Of a stretch of 64,000 nt of DNA, positions 28,586-38,285 are shown piece by piece; within the stretch, counting starts at the first letter, position 1; every line of letters begins with the position of its first letter. The notes beneath the pieces were generated by a model, which worked only from the letters and a program-made list of their open reading frames with translations, did not search any database and was not told the DNA's origin. The stretch comes from an uncultured Sphingomonas sp. (lineage in GTDB: Bacteria > Pseudomonadota > Alphaproteobacteria > Sphingomonadales > Sphingomonadaceae): the NCBI GenBank assembly GCA_913775975.1, contig CAJYLQ010000017.1, positions 1 to 64,000 on the forward strand, given 5' to 3'. A program made the position numbers and the translations under genes.

Positions 28586-29215
28586 ATGAAAGTCCTCGCA
28601 TTCGCCGCGGCAATGGCCGCGATCCTCCCCGCCGCCGCATGGGGCAAGGACGAAGATGCCGATCCGGCGAAGGTCGATGTCGTCGACGCGATCGAATGCC
28701 GGATCGACGCGCCGACCTACAACGGCTTCGCCTTGTCCATCGACGGCGCGGACGGTATTGCCAAGGCGCGCAAGTGGACGAAGATTCCCTCGAAGAATCC
28801 GATGCTTGCCGAATATCAACTGCCCGCGCCGATCACCGTGGCGGGGCATTATGCCACGCGCCGCGTCGCGCTGACGTCCACCGGAATCCTCGCGATCCTC
28901 GACCTGCCCGACCCCGCGCCGCTCGCGCGCGAGCAGGGGATCGCCAACGCCGCCGATCCCGGCGCGCTGGTCGACGGGCCGGGCGCGGAGGACCAGATGC
29001 CCCCCGAACTGGCGGCGGCGATGCGCGCGTCCGGCAAGTTCCTGGGCGAAAAGGTGGTGTCCGACACGACGGAGAAGGCGACGCCCGAAAATCACTTCGG
29101 CGCGCACACGGTCATCACGCGCAACGTGTCCACCGTCTCCTCGCATCCGGGCAAGACGCTGTATGGCTGTTCGTACCGGATCACGCTGCTGGACAAGAAC
29201 GGCAATCCGATCTGA
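28586..29215 (+). CDS. Secreted hypothetical protein
   Basis: MKVLAFAAAMAAILPAAAWG signal peptide; full-length ORF. Confidence 0.75.
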   Translation: MKVLAFAAAMAAILPAAAWGKDEDADPAKVDVVDAIECRIDAPTYNGFALSIDGADGIAKARKWTKIPSKNPMLAEYQLPAPITVAGHYATRRVALTSTGILAILDLPDPAPLAREQGIANAADPGALVDGPGAEDQMPPELAAAMRASGKFLGEKVVSDTTEKATPENHFGAHTVITRNVSTVSSHPGKTLYGCSYRITLLDKNGNPI

Positions 29216-29221
29216 GCGGCT

Positions 29222-29238
29222 GGCGGGTCAGGCCCGCC
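29222..29238. terminator. Short hairpin at convergent gene junction
   Basis: GGCGGG-TCAGG-CCCGCC; stop codon of the minus-strand gene in the loop. Confidence 0.5.
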
Positions 29239-29539
29239 CGCCCTTGCCCCGCCAGCGCAGCGAATCGCGGTTCATCGCCGCCATGTCCGCCTGCCCCGCG
29301 ATCGCCGCATGGGCGAGCGCCACCGCGCGGGCGAGCACCGCGTCGGGGGCATGGGCATAGGCGGGGCGCCCGGTGATGAAATCGTACCAGCAGCCGCCCA
29401 CCGCCTGATCGAGCAGGATGCGCTGGAAGCAATGGTCCGCGCGCACCGGCCAGCCGCGCGCGACGGCCAGCGCGGGCAGCTCGGTAAGGGTCAGGCGCAG
29501 CCACTCCGCCTGCAACGCGGCGCGCGGTTCGGGCGTCAT
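29228..29539 (-). CDS. Hypothetical protein (103 aa)
   Basis: CFQRILLDQAVGGCWYDFITGRPAYAHAPDAVLARAVALA; 4-nt overlap with histidine kinase gene. Confidence 0.75.
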   Translation of the reverse strand: MTPEPRAALQAEWLRLTLTELPALAVARGWPVRADHCFQRILLDQAVGGCWYDFITGRPAYAHAPDAVLARAVALAHAAIAGQADMAAMNRDSLRWRGKGGRA

Positions 29540-30951
29540 GCGGCCGGGCCGGCGGCGGGGAGCAGCAGGACGACCGACAGGCCGCCGCCCGCGGCATCGT
29601 CCAGCGTCATGACGCCGCCATAGAGCGCCACCAGCTCCCGCGCGATCGACAGGCCGAAGCCATGGCCGTCGCCCGCCTCGTCCAGCCGGGTGCCCGCCTG
29701 CGCGACGCGGGCGCGATCGGCGGCGGGGATGCCGGGGCCGTCATCTTCGATGGTCAGGCGGACGCGGCGCGGATCGGCGTCGCGCGCGGCGGAGACGGTG
29801 ACGGCGGCGCGCGCATGGCGGGCGGCGTTGTCGAGCAGGTTGCCGGCCAGCTCGTCCAGATCCTGCGCGTCCATCGCCACCGCCAGGCCGGGGGCGAGCG
29901 ACAGCGCGATCGTGACGCCGCGCGCGGCGTGCAGGCGTCGGACGGCGGTGGCGAGATCGGGCAGGGCGGGGTCGAGCGGGGTGGCGGCGCGGTGATTGGC
30001 CGCCTGCGCGCGGGCGCGGGCGAGATGGTGGCGGATCGTGGCGTCGATCCGCGCGACCTGCGCCGCCTCCGCCGGGCGATCCGTGAGATCGAGCGCGAGC
30101 GTGGCGACCGGCGTCTTGAGCGCGTGGGCGAGGTTCGCGGCGGTGGCGCGTGCGGTGGCGAGCGTCGCAGCGTTGTCCGCCGCCAGCGCGTTCAATTCGA
30201 TGGCGAGGGGGCGCAGCTCGCTCGGCTGGTCCTCGTCCACCGTCGCGCGGGTGCCGGCGCGGATCGCCGCGACCTGATCGCGCAGCCGGCGCAGCGGGCG
30301 CAGGCCGACGCGCAGCTGCACGACCATCGCGGCGGCGAGCAGCGCGCCCAGCACCGCCAGCGCGGCGAGCAGCGGCAGCAGCGCGGCGCGGATCGGCCGG
30401 CGAACGACGTCGCGCGGGGCGGCGGCGGTCAGCGTGACGGGGCCGGCCCGCGTCGCGAGGACGAGGCGGCGGGCGTGGATCGCGCTGCCGTCCTCGTTGC
30501 CGTCGAGCGGCTGGGGGCCCTCCATGTCCGGCGGCAACGGGCGTGCATCGGGGGCGGCGACGCCGGGCGGGGGCGGCGCGGGGGGTGCGTCACCCGTCGG
30601 CGCGGGACCGGGGCCGGTGACGAAAGGCGGCGGGCCGGGGTGGATGGGACCGGCCAGCGCGGGGAAATCGGCGGAGCCGACGGTGCCGCCGGGCGCCTCG
30701 ATCCGCCAGCGCCATTCGCGGCCCGTGCCGAGCGCCGCGCGCCGCGCCGCCAGCCGGGCGGTGTCGATCCGCCCGTCCGGGCCGACGACGCTGGCCATCA
30801 GGGCGAGGTCCGCGTCGAGCCGGCGGTCCAGCCCCTCCACGACGAATCGTTCGAGCAGCGTCGCCATCGCCAGCCCGCCCAGCCCCAGCGCGACCAGCGT
30901 CGCGATGGCGGAGACGAGCAGCATCCGCCCCGACAGCGAGCGGGGCGTCAC
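29536..30951 (-). CDS. Sensor histidine kinase with Pro-rich periplasmic loop
   Basis: HAMP, NLAHALKTPVATLALDL, NLLDNAARHA, DDGPGIP. Confidence 0.93.
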   Translation of the reverse strand: MTPRSLSGRMLLVSAIATLVALGLGGLAMATLLERFVVEGLDRRLDADLALMASVVGPDGRIDTARLAARRAALGTGREWRWRIEAPGGTVGSADFPALAGPIHPGPPPFVTGPGPAPTGDAPPAPPPPGVAAPDARPLPPDMEGPQPLDGNEDGSAIHARRLVLATRAGPVTLTAAAPRDVVRRPIRAALLPLLAALAVLGALLAAAMVVQLRVGLRPLRRLRDQVAAIRAGTRATVDEDQPSELRPLAIELNALAADNAATLATARATAANLAHALKTPVATLALDLTDRPAEAAQVARIDATIRHHLARARAQAANHRAATPLDPALPDLATAVRRLHAARGVTIALSLAPGLAVAMDAQDLDELAGNLLDNAARHARAAVTVSAARDADPRRVRLTIEDDGPGIPAADRARVAQAGTRLDEAGDGHGFGLSIARELVALYGGVMTLDDAAGGGLSVVLLLPAAGPAA

Positions 30952-31616
30952 GCCGCGCCCCCGGCGGTGAGGCGGTATCCGCGCCCGCGCACCGTTTCGA
31001 TCAGCGCGGCGCCGATCTTCTTCCGCAAGCGGCCGACGATCACTTCGAGGCTGTTCGAATCGACATCGGCGTCGCCCTCATAGACATGGTCGAGCAGGTC
31101 GAGCCGCTCGATCACCGTTTCCCGCCGCAGCATCAGCTGCGACAGGACGCGCCATTCGAACGCGGTCAGCTTCAGCGGCAGGCCGTCCAGCTCGAACTGG
31201 CCGGTCTGGCTGTCGAACGCCAGCGGCCCGCATTCCAGGCGCGGGCGGGCATGGCCGGCGGCGCGGCGGACCAGCGCGCGCAGGCGCATCACCAGCTCCT
31301 CGACGCGGAACGGCTTGGTCAGATAGTCGTCGGCGCCCGCCTTGAACCCCTGCACCTTGTCCGACCACGCCTCGCGCGCGGTGAGGATCAGGACGGGCAG
31401 GTCGCGCCCCGCCGCACGCCAGCCCTGCAGCACCGACACGCCGTCGCGCCCCGGCAGGCCGAGGTCGAGGATCGCGGCGTCATAGGATTCTGTCTCCCCC
31501 TGATGCCCGCCGTCGATGCCGTTGGTCGCCAGGTCGACCGCGAAATGCGCCTCGCGCAGCGCGCGCGCGATCGCGGGGCCGAGATCGGCGTCATCTTCGA
31601 CCAGCAGGATACGCAT
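30948..31616 (-). CDS. OmpR/QseB-type response regulator
   Basis: MRILLVEDDADLG, ILDLGLPGRDG, LTAREAW, KPF, winged-helix C-terminus. Confidence 0.95.
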   Translation of the reverse strand: MRILLVEDDADLGPAIARALREAHFAVDLATNGIDGGHQGETESYDAAILDLGLPGRDGVSVLQGWRAAGRDLPVLILTAREAWSDKVQGFKAGADDYLTKPFRVEELVMRLRALVRRAAGHARPRLECGPLAFDSQTGQFELDGLPLKLTAFEWRVLSQLMLRRETVIERLDLLDHVYEGDADVDSNSLEVIVGRLRKKIGAALIETVRGRGYRLTAGGAA

Positions 31617-31665
31617 CGACAAGGGCCCCTTTCGCCGCAGCCATCGCAGCATCGACTAAACCGAA

Positions 31666-31685
31666 ACTGAACGGTCCGGTTCAGT
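31666..31685. promoter_or_regulatory. Candidate operator between divergent genes
   Basis: ACTGAAC-N6-GTTCAGT perfect 7-bp inverted repeat. Confidence 0.5.
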
Positions 31686-31736
31686 GGGGGTGGAGGTGGC
31701 CCGGCGTAGAACGCCTTCATCGACACAAGAAGAGCG

Positions 31737-32420
31737 ATGGAGATGACAATGACACGGTTGAAGGATCGCATGACGCTGAGCCGGGGCCAGCGGATCGGAC
31801 TGGCCGGCGCGGCGCTGGTCGCGATCGGAGCGGCGGGTGGAGCGGGCGCGGTGTCGCTGACGCGGCCCAGCGTCGAGATGGCGCCGACGGTCGCGACCCC
31901 GGTCGCGAAGCTGGCGGACAGCCGCGGCGTGGTAACGGTGCGCGGCCGCGTGGCGGCGGTCTATGGCGACCGCTTCGTGGTGCAGGATGCCAGCGGGCGG
32001 ATGCTGGTCGATGCGGGGCCGCGCGGCGCCGCCGAGATGACGCGCGGCGCGCCGGTGCTGGTGCAGGGCCGCTATGACGAGGGGCAGCTGCGCGCCCGCT
32101 TCCTGGTCGACGACCAGAACGGCGTGCGCGAGGTGGGGCCGCAGCCGCCGCATGGGCCGGGTGGCCCGGGCGGTCCGGGTGCGCCCCCTCCCCCGCCGCC
32201 GGGCGCGGGTGCGCCGCCGCCTCCTCCGGGTGGACCGGGCGCGCCGCCGCCGCCGCCCCCCGGTGGGCCGGGCGCACCCCCGCCGCCGCCCGCCGGTGCG
32301 GTTCCGCCGCCGCCCCCGCCCCCGCCTGCCGGCACGCTGCCGCCGCCGCCCCCGGCCGGCGCCGGCGCCCCCGTCCCACCCGCGCCCGTCGCGGCGCCGA
32401 CCGGCGCGATGCGCCGCTGA
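31737..32420 (+). CDS. Exported protein with OB-fold-like region and long Pro/Gly-rich tail
   Basis: GVVTVRGRVAAVYGDRFVVQDASGRMLVDAG...GAPVLVQGRYDEGQLRARFLV; P-rich C-terminus. Confidence 0.75.
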   Translation: MEMTMTRLKDRMTLSRGQRIGLAGAALVAIGAAGGAGAVSLTRPSVEMAPTVATPVAKLADSRGVVTVRGRVAAVYGDRFVVQDASGRMLVDAGPRGAAEMTRGAPVLVQGRYDEGQLRARFLVDDQNGVREVGPQPPHGPGGPGGPGAPPPPPPGAGAPPPPPGGPGAPPPPPPGGPGAPPPPPAGAVPPPPPPPPAGTLPPPPPAGAGAPVPPAPVAAPTGAMRR

Positions 32421-32480
32421 CGGCAAGCCGATCCTGCCGGCGCAGCCGTGCGGGCAGGGTCGGTCGACGATGAGAGATTG

Positions 32481-32515
32481 TGTCGCGGATCCGCCGGCCG
32501 GGTCCGCGACATTTT
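32481..32515 (+). terminator. Rho-independent terminator
   Basis: TGTCGCGGA...TCCGCGACA perfect 9-bp outer stem followed by TTTT. Confidence 0.75.
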
Positions 32516-32640
32516 CGTATCGATCGCGTCCGCAAACGTACGATCAATGTCAGCTTCCTTACGCGATTTTCATGTAGCCGCCACCAAGCCTACGCATCCG
32601 ACTGCCTAAGGGGCGGTTTGAACTTGGCCGGGGAGTATCG

Positions 32641-33969
32641 GTGACGCAGAGCGTAAGGGGGCTGACGACGGCCCGCGCGATCCTGATGGCGGGCGCGATG
32701 GCGGGGCTGGCCCTCGCCACCGCCACGCCCGGCCTGGCGCAGGCGCCCGTGCCCGCGCCCGTGCCGGACGATGCCGGCGAGCCCATGGCCGTGCTGACGC
32801 TGCCCGCCGCGATAGACGCGGCGGAGGCGGAGAATATCGACGTCGTCACCGCGCGGCTCGCCATCCGCACCGCGCAGGCGAACCTGCGCGCCGCCGATAC
32901 CGCGCCCAACCCGGTGCTGGGCATCAACGGCGCGCAGATCCGCCCCGACATGATCGGCCGCACCCCGGCGCGCCAGCTGGCCGACACGGTGGTGCGCGTC
33001 GACGTGCCGCTGGAGCGCGGCGGCAAGCGGCGCGCGCGCGTCGCCGCCGCGCGGGCGAACGTGACCGCGGCAGAGGACGATCTGGGCGATACCCGCCGCC
33101 AGATGCGCGAGGCGGTGACCAACGCCTTCTATACGTTGAAGGCGGCCGAGGAGCGGCTGGCGGCGCTGCGCACGATCGCGGCCAGCTATACCGAGGGGCA
33201 GCGGGTCGCCGGCCTGCAGCGCCAGCAGGGCGCGCTGTCCGAGGGCGACTTCGTACGGCAGAAGGTGGAGGCGCTGCGCGCCGACACGGACGCGCGGCAG
33301 GCGATCCTCGACCGGCAGGACGCGCAGCTGCAACTGGCGATCCTGATCGGACGCGAGCCGCTGGCGACCACGCTGGCGACGGCCGGCGCCTGGCCGATGC
33401 CGGTGACGGGCCCGCAGATCGACGCGGCCACGCTGGCCGCGCGCCGGCCCGATGTGCTGGCCGCGACCGCGCGGATCGAGGCGGCGCGCCGTAACCTGGA
33501 CGGCGCGCACGCGCTGCGCCACCCCGACATCACCGTCGGCGCGCAATATGAAAGCGCGCCCGGATCGCTGGGCGTGGGCGACACGGTGGGCGTCGGCATC
33601 TCCATCCCGCTGCCCGTCCGCAACCGCTATCGTGGCGAAGTAGACGCGGCGAGCACGGCGGTGGTGCAGGCGGAGGCGGACGCGCGCAAGGCGCTGGCGG
33701 TCGCCACGGCGGAGATCACCGCGGCGCGGCGTACGGTCGCGGAATCAACGCGGCGGCTGCAACTGATCGAGGGCACGCAGCTGCCCGCCGCCACCCGCGC
33801 GGCGGACGTGGCGGAATTCGCATACAAACATGGCGCGACGACGCTGCTCGACCTGCTCGACGCGCGGCGCTCGCTCCAGGCGGTGCAATTGGGGGCGATC
33901 GATGCCCGATCGGCGGAAGCGGCGGCGCTGGCGAAGCTGCGCTCGGTCGAAACGACAGGGGTTGAATGA
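32641..33969 (+). CDS. TolC/CzcC-type outer membrane efflux protein
   Basis: OEP repeat architecture (RPDVLAATARIEAARRNLDGAHALRHPDITVGAQYE); GTG start. Confidence 0.9.
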   Translation: MTQSVRGLTTARAILMAGAMAGLALATATPGLAQAPVPAPVPDDAGEPMAVLTLPAAIDAAEAENIDVVTARLAIRTAQANLRAADTAPNPVLGINGAQIRPDMIGRTPARQLADTVVRVDVPLERGGKRRARVAAARANVTAAEDDLGDTRRQMREAVTNAFYTLKAAEERLAALRTIAASYTEGQRVAGLQRQQGALSEGDFVRQKVEALRADTDARQAILDRQDAQLQLAILIGREPLATTLATAGAWPMPVTGPQIDAATLAARRPDVLAATARIEAARRNLDGAHALRHPDITVGAQYESAPGSLGVGDTVGVGISIPLPVRNRYRGEVDAASTAVVQAEADARKALAVATAEITAARRTVAESTRRLQLIEGTQLPAATRAADVAEFAYKHGATTLLDLLDARRSLQAVQLGAIDARSAEAAALAKLRSVETTGVE

Positions 33970-35093
33970 TGCGTAACGGTCCGATTTCCTTGCTGGGCGG
34001 GGCGGCCCTCGCGCTGGCCCTGCCGTTGGCCGGCTGCGGCGGCGACAAGCCCGAACAGGCGGACGCGCCCGCGCCCGCCAGGTCGCGCGACGTCATCAGC
34101 TACAAGCCCGGTTCGCCCGAACTCGATTCGATGCAGATCGTGTCGGCGGATGCGGGCGCGCTGCCCATCTCCGCCGACCTCAATGCCAAGGTCGCGCTGG
34201 ACGAGACGAACACCAGCCGCGTCGGCAGCCCGGTCGCGGGCCGCGTGACGCGCGTCGTCGCCGATATCGGCCAGCCGGTGCGGCGCGGCCAGGCGCTGGC
34301 GATGCTGGACGCGCCCGATCTCGGCCAGGCGCAGGCCGACCTGCAAAAGGCCGCCGCCGACGCGCAGCTGAAGCGGCAGGCGCTGGAGCGCAGCCGCGCG
34401 CTGTATGCGGGCGGCGCGATCGCCAAGCGCGACGTCGAGCTGTCGCAGGCGGACGCGCAGTCCGCCGCCGCCGAGCTGACGCGCAGCCGCCTGCGCGTCG
34501 GCAATCTGGGCGGCGGGCGCGGCGACGCGCTGGCGCTGACCAGCTCCGTCTCCGGCTTCGTCATCGACCGGCAGATCAATCCCGGCCAGCAGGTCAGCGC
34601 CGGCCAGTCGCCGCTGTTCACCGTGTCCGACCCGCGCACGCTGTGGCTGCTGGTCGACGTGCCCGAAACCGCGATCGCCCGCGCCAAGGTGGGCGAGGCG
34701 ATCCAGTTCGAGGTGCCCGCCTATCCGGGCCGCACGTTCAGCGGCACGATCTCCCGCGTCGGGCTGGGCGTCGATCCCGGCACGCGGCGCATCCAGCTGC
34801 GCGCGACGGTGCGCAATCCCGACCTGGCGCTGAAGCCCGAAATGTATGCGCGCGCGCGCTTCGTCACCGCCGACGGCCAGCGCGCGGTGCGCGTGCCCAA
34901 TGCGGCGCTGTTCGAACAGGGGATGCAGAACTACGTCTTCCGCGTCGAGGGACCGGGCCGGTTCCGGCGCATCCCCGTGTCGGTGGGCGAGCGCGGCGAC
35001 CAGTATTCCTACATCACCAGCGGGCTGAAGGGCGGCGAGAAGATCGTCGGCGAGGGCGCGGTGCTGCTCAACGCCCAGCTGGCCGGAGCGTAA
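33966..35093 (+). CDS. CzcB-type efflux RND periplasmic adaptor
   Basis: Lipobox LAGCGG, GRVTRVVADIGQPVRRGQALAMLDAPDL biotinyl-lipoyl-like domain. Confidence 0.92.
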   Translation: MMRNGPISLLGGAALALALPLAGCGGDKPEQADAPAPARSRDVISYKPGSPELDSMQIVSADAGALPISADLNAKVALDETNTSRVGSPVAGRVTRVVADIGQPVRRGQALAMLDAPDLGQAQADLQKAAADAQLKRQALERSRALYAGGAIAKRDVELSQADAQSAAAELTRSRLRVGNLGGGRGDALALTSSVSGFVIDRQINPGQQVSAGQSPLFTVSDPRTLWLLVDVPETAIARAKVGEAIQFEVPAYPGRTFSGTISRVGLGVDPGTRRIQLRATVRNPDLALKPEMYARARFVTADGQRAVRVPNAALFEQGMQNYVFRVEGPGRFRRIPVSVGERGDQYSYITSGLKGGEKIVGEGAVLLNAQLAGA

Positions 35094-35096
35094 GCG

Positions 35097-38000
35097 ATGC
35101 TCGAAACGCTGGGCCGGTTCGGCGTCAGGAACCGCATCTTCGTCATCATCATGGTCATCGCGTTGATCCTGATCGGCGCGAAGGCGGTGTCGGAACTGCC
35201 GATCGAGGCGTTCCCCGACGTGCAGGACGTGCAGGTCGTCGTCATCACGCAGCAGCCCGGCCAGGCACCCGAAGAGGTGGAGCGCGCGGTGTCGCTGCCG
35301 ATCGAGCGCGCGCTGGCGGGCACGCCGGGCGTGACGAGCATCCGCTCCGTCTCGATCACCGGCCTGTCGGTGGTGACGCTGATCTTCGCCGACGGCACCG
35401 ACGATTATTTCGCGCGCCAGCAGGTGCTGGAAAAGCTGCGCGACGCGGACTTGCCGCCGGGCGTCACGCCCAGCCTGGCGCCGCTGTCGACGGCGGTGGG
35501 CGAAATCTATCGCTACGTCCTCGAAAAGCCGAAGGACATGCCGCTCTATGAAGCGAGGGCGATCGAGGACTTCGTGGTCCGCCCGGCGATCCGCATGGTG
35601 CCCGGCGTCGCCGACGTCACCAGCTTCGGCGGCAGCATCAAGCAATATCAGATCCTGGTCCGCCCCGACGCGCTGAAGCGGTACGGCGTGACGCTGGCCG
35701 ACGTGCAGACCGCGGTCGGCAACGCCAATTCGAACGTCGGCGGCGGCATCATTCCGCGCGGCGACGAGCAGGTCGTGGTGCGCGGCATCGGCCTCTACAA
35801 GTCGATCGACGACGTCGCCAACACGCTGGTCAAGGCGAAGGACGGCACCACGGTGCGCGTCGGCGACCTGGGCGACGTGCAGATCGGCACGCCCGAGCGC
35901 AGCGGCATCGTGTCGCTGGACCGCGAGGACGATGTCAGCGAAGGCATCGTCACGATGGTGAAGCGCCAGAACGCCGCCGTGGTGGTGAAGGGCGTGCGCG
36001 ACGCGGTGGACAAGCTGAACGCGCAGTTCCGCCTGGACGCCGCGCGCACCGGCAAGCCGCCGATCCAGATCAAGCCGACCTATCAGCGCACCAAGCTGCT
36101 GGACCGGACGGTGGAGACGGTGGGCGAGAACCTGGTGGTCGGCGCGTCGTTGGTCACCGCGCTGCTGCTGATCTTCCTGCGCAACTGGCGCGCGGCGCTG
36201 GCGGTGGCGGCGATCATCCCGCTGTCGCTGCTGGCGGCATTCGCCGGGCTGGACGCGGTGAAGGTGCCCGCCAACCTCATCTCGATGGGCGCGGTCGATT
36301 TCGGCATCATCATTGATTCGGCGGTGGTGCTGGTCGAGGCGTTGATGGTCGCGCTGTCGATCGAGGCGGCGCGGCACGGCGGGCAGCAGCCCGACCGGTT
36401 CCGCCGGCGCGAGATCCTGAGCAACACCGTCACCAGCCTGTCGAAGCCGATCCTGTTTTCGAAGGCGATCATCATCACCGCCTTCGTCCCCATCTTCACC
36501 TTCCAGCGGGTGGAGGGGAAGATGTTCAGCCCGGTCGCGCTGACGCTGTCCTTCGCGATCGGCGCGGCGCTGCTGCTGACGCTGACCTTCCTGCCCGCCG
36601 TGCTCAGCTTCCTGGTCGACAAGTACGACATGGCGGAAAAGCACATCGCCTGGATGGATCGCCTGCGCGACAAGTATCGCGCGGTGCTGGAAAAGACGGG
36701 TCCGCGCTACAAGGCGGTGTTCGGCGTGTCGCTGGCGGCGCTGCTGCTGACCGGCGTGATGGTGCCACGCCTGGGCTCCGAATTCCTGCCCAAGCTGGAC
36801 GAGGGCAATATCTGGCTGACGATCCAGCTGGCCCCCTCCGTCTCGATCCAGACGACGCGGCGCGTGGAGGCCAAGGTGCGCGGCATCATGCTGTCCTATC
36901 CCGAGGTGCGGCAGGTCAGTTCCGAAACGGGCCGCCCCGATGACGGCACCGATCCCAAGGGGCCCTCCAGCCTCCAGATGCTGATCGACCTGCAGCCGCG
37001 CGACCAGTGGCGGGGCCAGTTCCCGACCAAGGAGGCGCTGGAGGACGACATGCGCAAGCGGATCGCGGCCATGCCCGGCGTGCCGACGAACTTCAGCCAG
37101 GTGATCGAGGACAATGTCGAGGAAAGCCTGTCGGGCGTGAAGGGCGAGATTTCGGTCAAGATCTTCGGCGACGACCTGAACGTGCTGGAGCAGCTGGCCG
37201 ATGCGACCGCCGCCGCGATCCAGGCGGTGCCCGGCGCGTCCGACGTCGCGGCGATCAAGTCGGGCGGCCAGACCGAGGTGCGCGCGGTACTCGATCGCGC
37301 GGCGCTGGCCCGGTACGGCCTGAACCCGGGCGACGCGAACACCGCGATCGCCACCGCGTTCGGCGGCGCGACCGTCGGCACCGCGTACGAGGGCGATCGC
37401 AATTTCGACATCGTCGTCCGCTTCGCCGCCGACCAGCGGCGCGCGGTGGACGATCTGGCGGCGCTGCAGATCCCGCTGCCCGCCGGCGGCACGATCTCGC
37501 TGGGCGAGGTCGCGCATATCGGCGTGCAGGTCGGCGCCTCGCGCATCAGCCGCGAGAATGGCGGCCGCAACGCGGCGGTGAAGGCGAATGTCGACGGGCG
37601 CGATCAGGGCGGCTTCGTCGCCGACGCGCAGAAGGCGGTGGCGGAGAAGGTTAAGCTGCCGCCGGGCTATCGCATGGCCTGGGGTGGGCAGTTCGAGAAC
37701 CAGCAGCGCGCGATGAAGCGGCTGGAGGTGATCGTGCCGATCGCGCTGCTGGGCATCTTCATCCTGCTGTTCGCGGCGTTCCGCTCCGTGAAGTCGGCGT
37801 CGCTGGTGCTGGCGATGGTGCCCTTCACGATGGTGGGCGGCGTCGCGGCGCTGGCGATGGCGGGGCTGCACATGTCGGTATCCGCCGCGGTCGGCTTCAT
37901 CGCGGTGGCGGGCATCTCCGTCCAGAACGGCGTGGTGATGCTGGAGCATATCACCGAGCGATTCCGCAACGGCGACAGCTATGCGGTGGCGGTGACGGAA

Positions 38001-38225
38001 GGCGCGATCGACCGGCTGCGACCGATCCTGATGACCGCGCTGATGGCGGGCCTGGGCCTGCTGCCGGCGGCGCTGTCGACCGGGATCGGATCGGAAACGC
38101 AGCGGCCCTTCGCCTGCGTGATCGTCGGCGGCATCGTGTCCGCGACGCTGTTCATGCTGGTGCTGCTGCCGCTGGCGCTGCGCCGGCTGGGCCCGAAGGA
38201 CGAGGAGCCGGTCGCGGTCGTCTGA
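35097..38225 (+). CDS. CusA/CzcA family heavy-metal efflux RND permease
   Basis: PIEAFPDVQDVQV, DFGIIIDSAVVLVEA in TM4, full RND length 1042 aa. Confidence 0.96.
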   Translation: MLETLGRFGVRNRIFVIIMVIALILIGAKAVSELPIEAFPDVQDVQVVVITQQPGQAPEEVERAVSLPIERALAGTPGVTSIRSVSITGLSVVTLIFADGTDDYFARQQVLEKLRDADLPPGVTPSLAPLSTAVGEIYRYVLEKPKDMPLYEARAIEDFVVRPAIRMVPGVADVTSFGGSIKQYQILVRPDALKRYGVTLADVQTAVGNANSNVGGGIIPRGDEQVVVRGIGLYKSIDDVANTLVKAKDGTTVRVGDLGDVQIGTPERSGIVSLDREDDVSEGIVTMVKRQNAAVVVKGVRDAVDKLNAQFRLDAARTGKPPIQIKPTYQRTKLLDRTVETVGENLVVGASLVTALLLIFLRNWRAALAVAAIIPLSLLAAFAGLDAVKVPANLISMGAVDFGIIIDSAVVLVEALMVALSIEAARHGGQQPDRFRRREILSNTVTSLSKPILFSKAIIITAFVPIFTFQRVEGKMFSPVALTLSFAIGAALLLTLTFLPAVLSFLVDKYDMAEKHIAWMDRLRDKYRAVLEKTGPRYKAVFGVSLAALLLTGVMVPRLGSEFLPKLDEGNIWLTIQLAPSVSIQTTRRVEAKVRGIMLSYPEVRQVSSETGRPDDGTDPKGPSSLQMLIDLQPRDQWRGQFPTKEALEDDMRKRIAAMPGVPTNFSQVIEDNVEESLSGVKGEISVKIFGDDLNVLEQLADATAAAIQAVPGASDVAAIKSGGQTEVRAVLDRAALARYGLNPGDANTAIATAFGGATVGTAYEGDRNFDIVVRFAADQRRAVDDLAALQIPLPAGGTISLGEVAHIGVQVGASRISRENGGRNAAVKANVDGRDQGGFVADAQKAVAEKVKLPPGYRMAWGGQFENQQRAMKRLEVIVPIALLGIFILLFAAFRSVKSASLVLAMVPFTMVGGVAALAMAGLHMSVSAAVGFIAVAGISVQNGVVMLEHITERFRNGDSYAVAVTEGAIDRLRPILMTALMAGLGLLPAALSTGIGSETQRPFACVIVGGIVSATLFMLVLLPLALRRLGPKDEEPVAVV

Positions 38226-38243
38226 CCGGGACGAGTAGAACGG

Positions 38244-38277
38244 GGGTGACCCGGTGGCGCGAGGCCCCGGGTCACCC
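38244..38277. terminator. Hairpin terminator at the end of czcA / deaminase convergence
   Basis: GGGTGACCCGG...CCGGGTCACCC 11-bp perfect stem. Confidence 0.65.
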
Positions 38278-38285
38278 GGCCGGCG

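Noticed and set aside
32160-32400. Minisatellite
   Set aside because: Encodes the Pro/Gly-rich tail of the exported protein; imperfect and in frame.
33627-37949. 1440-aa minus-strand ORF opposite czcB/czcA
   Set aside because: High-GC mirror ORF of low-complexity His/Arg/Asp/Leu; the plus strand encodes clear efflux proteins.
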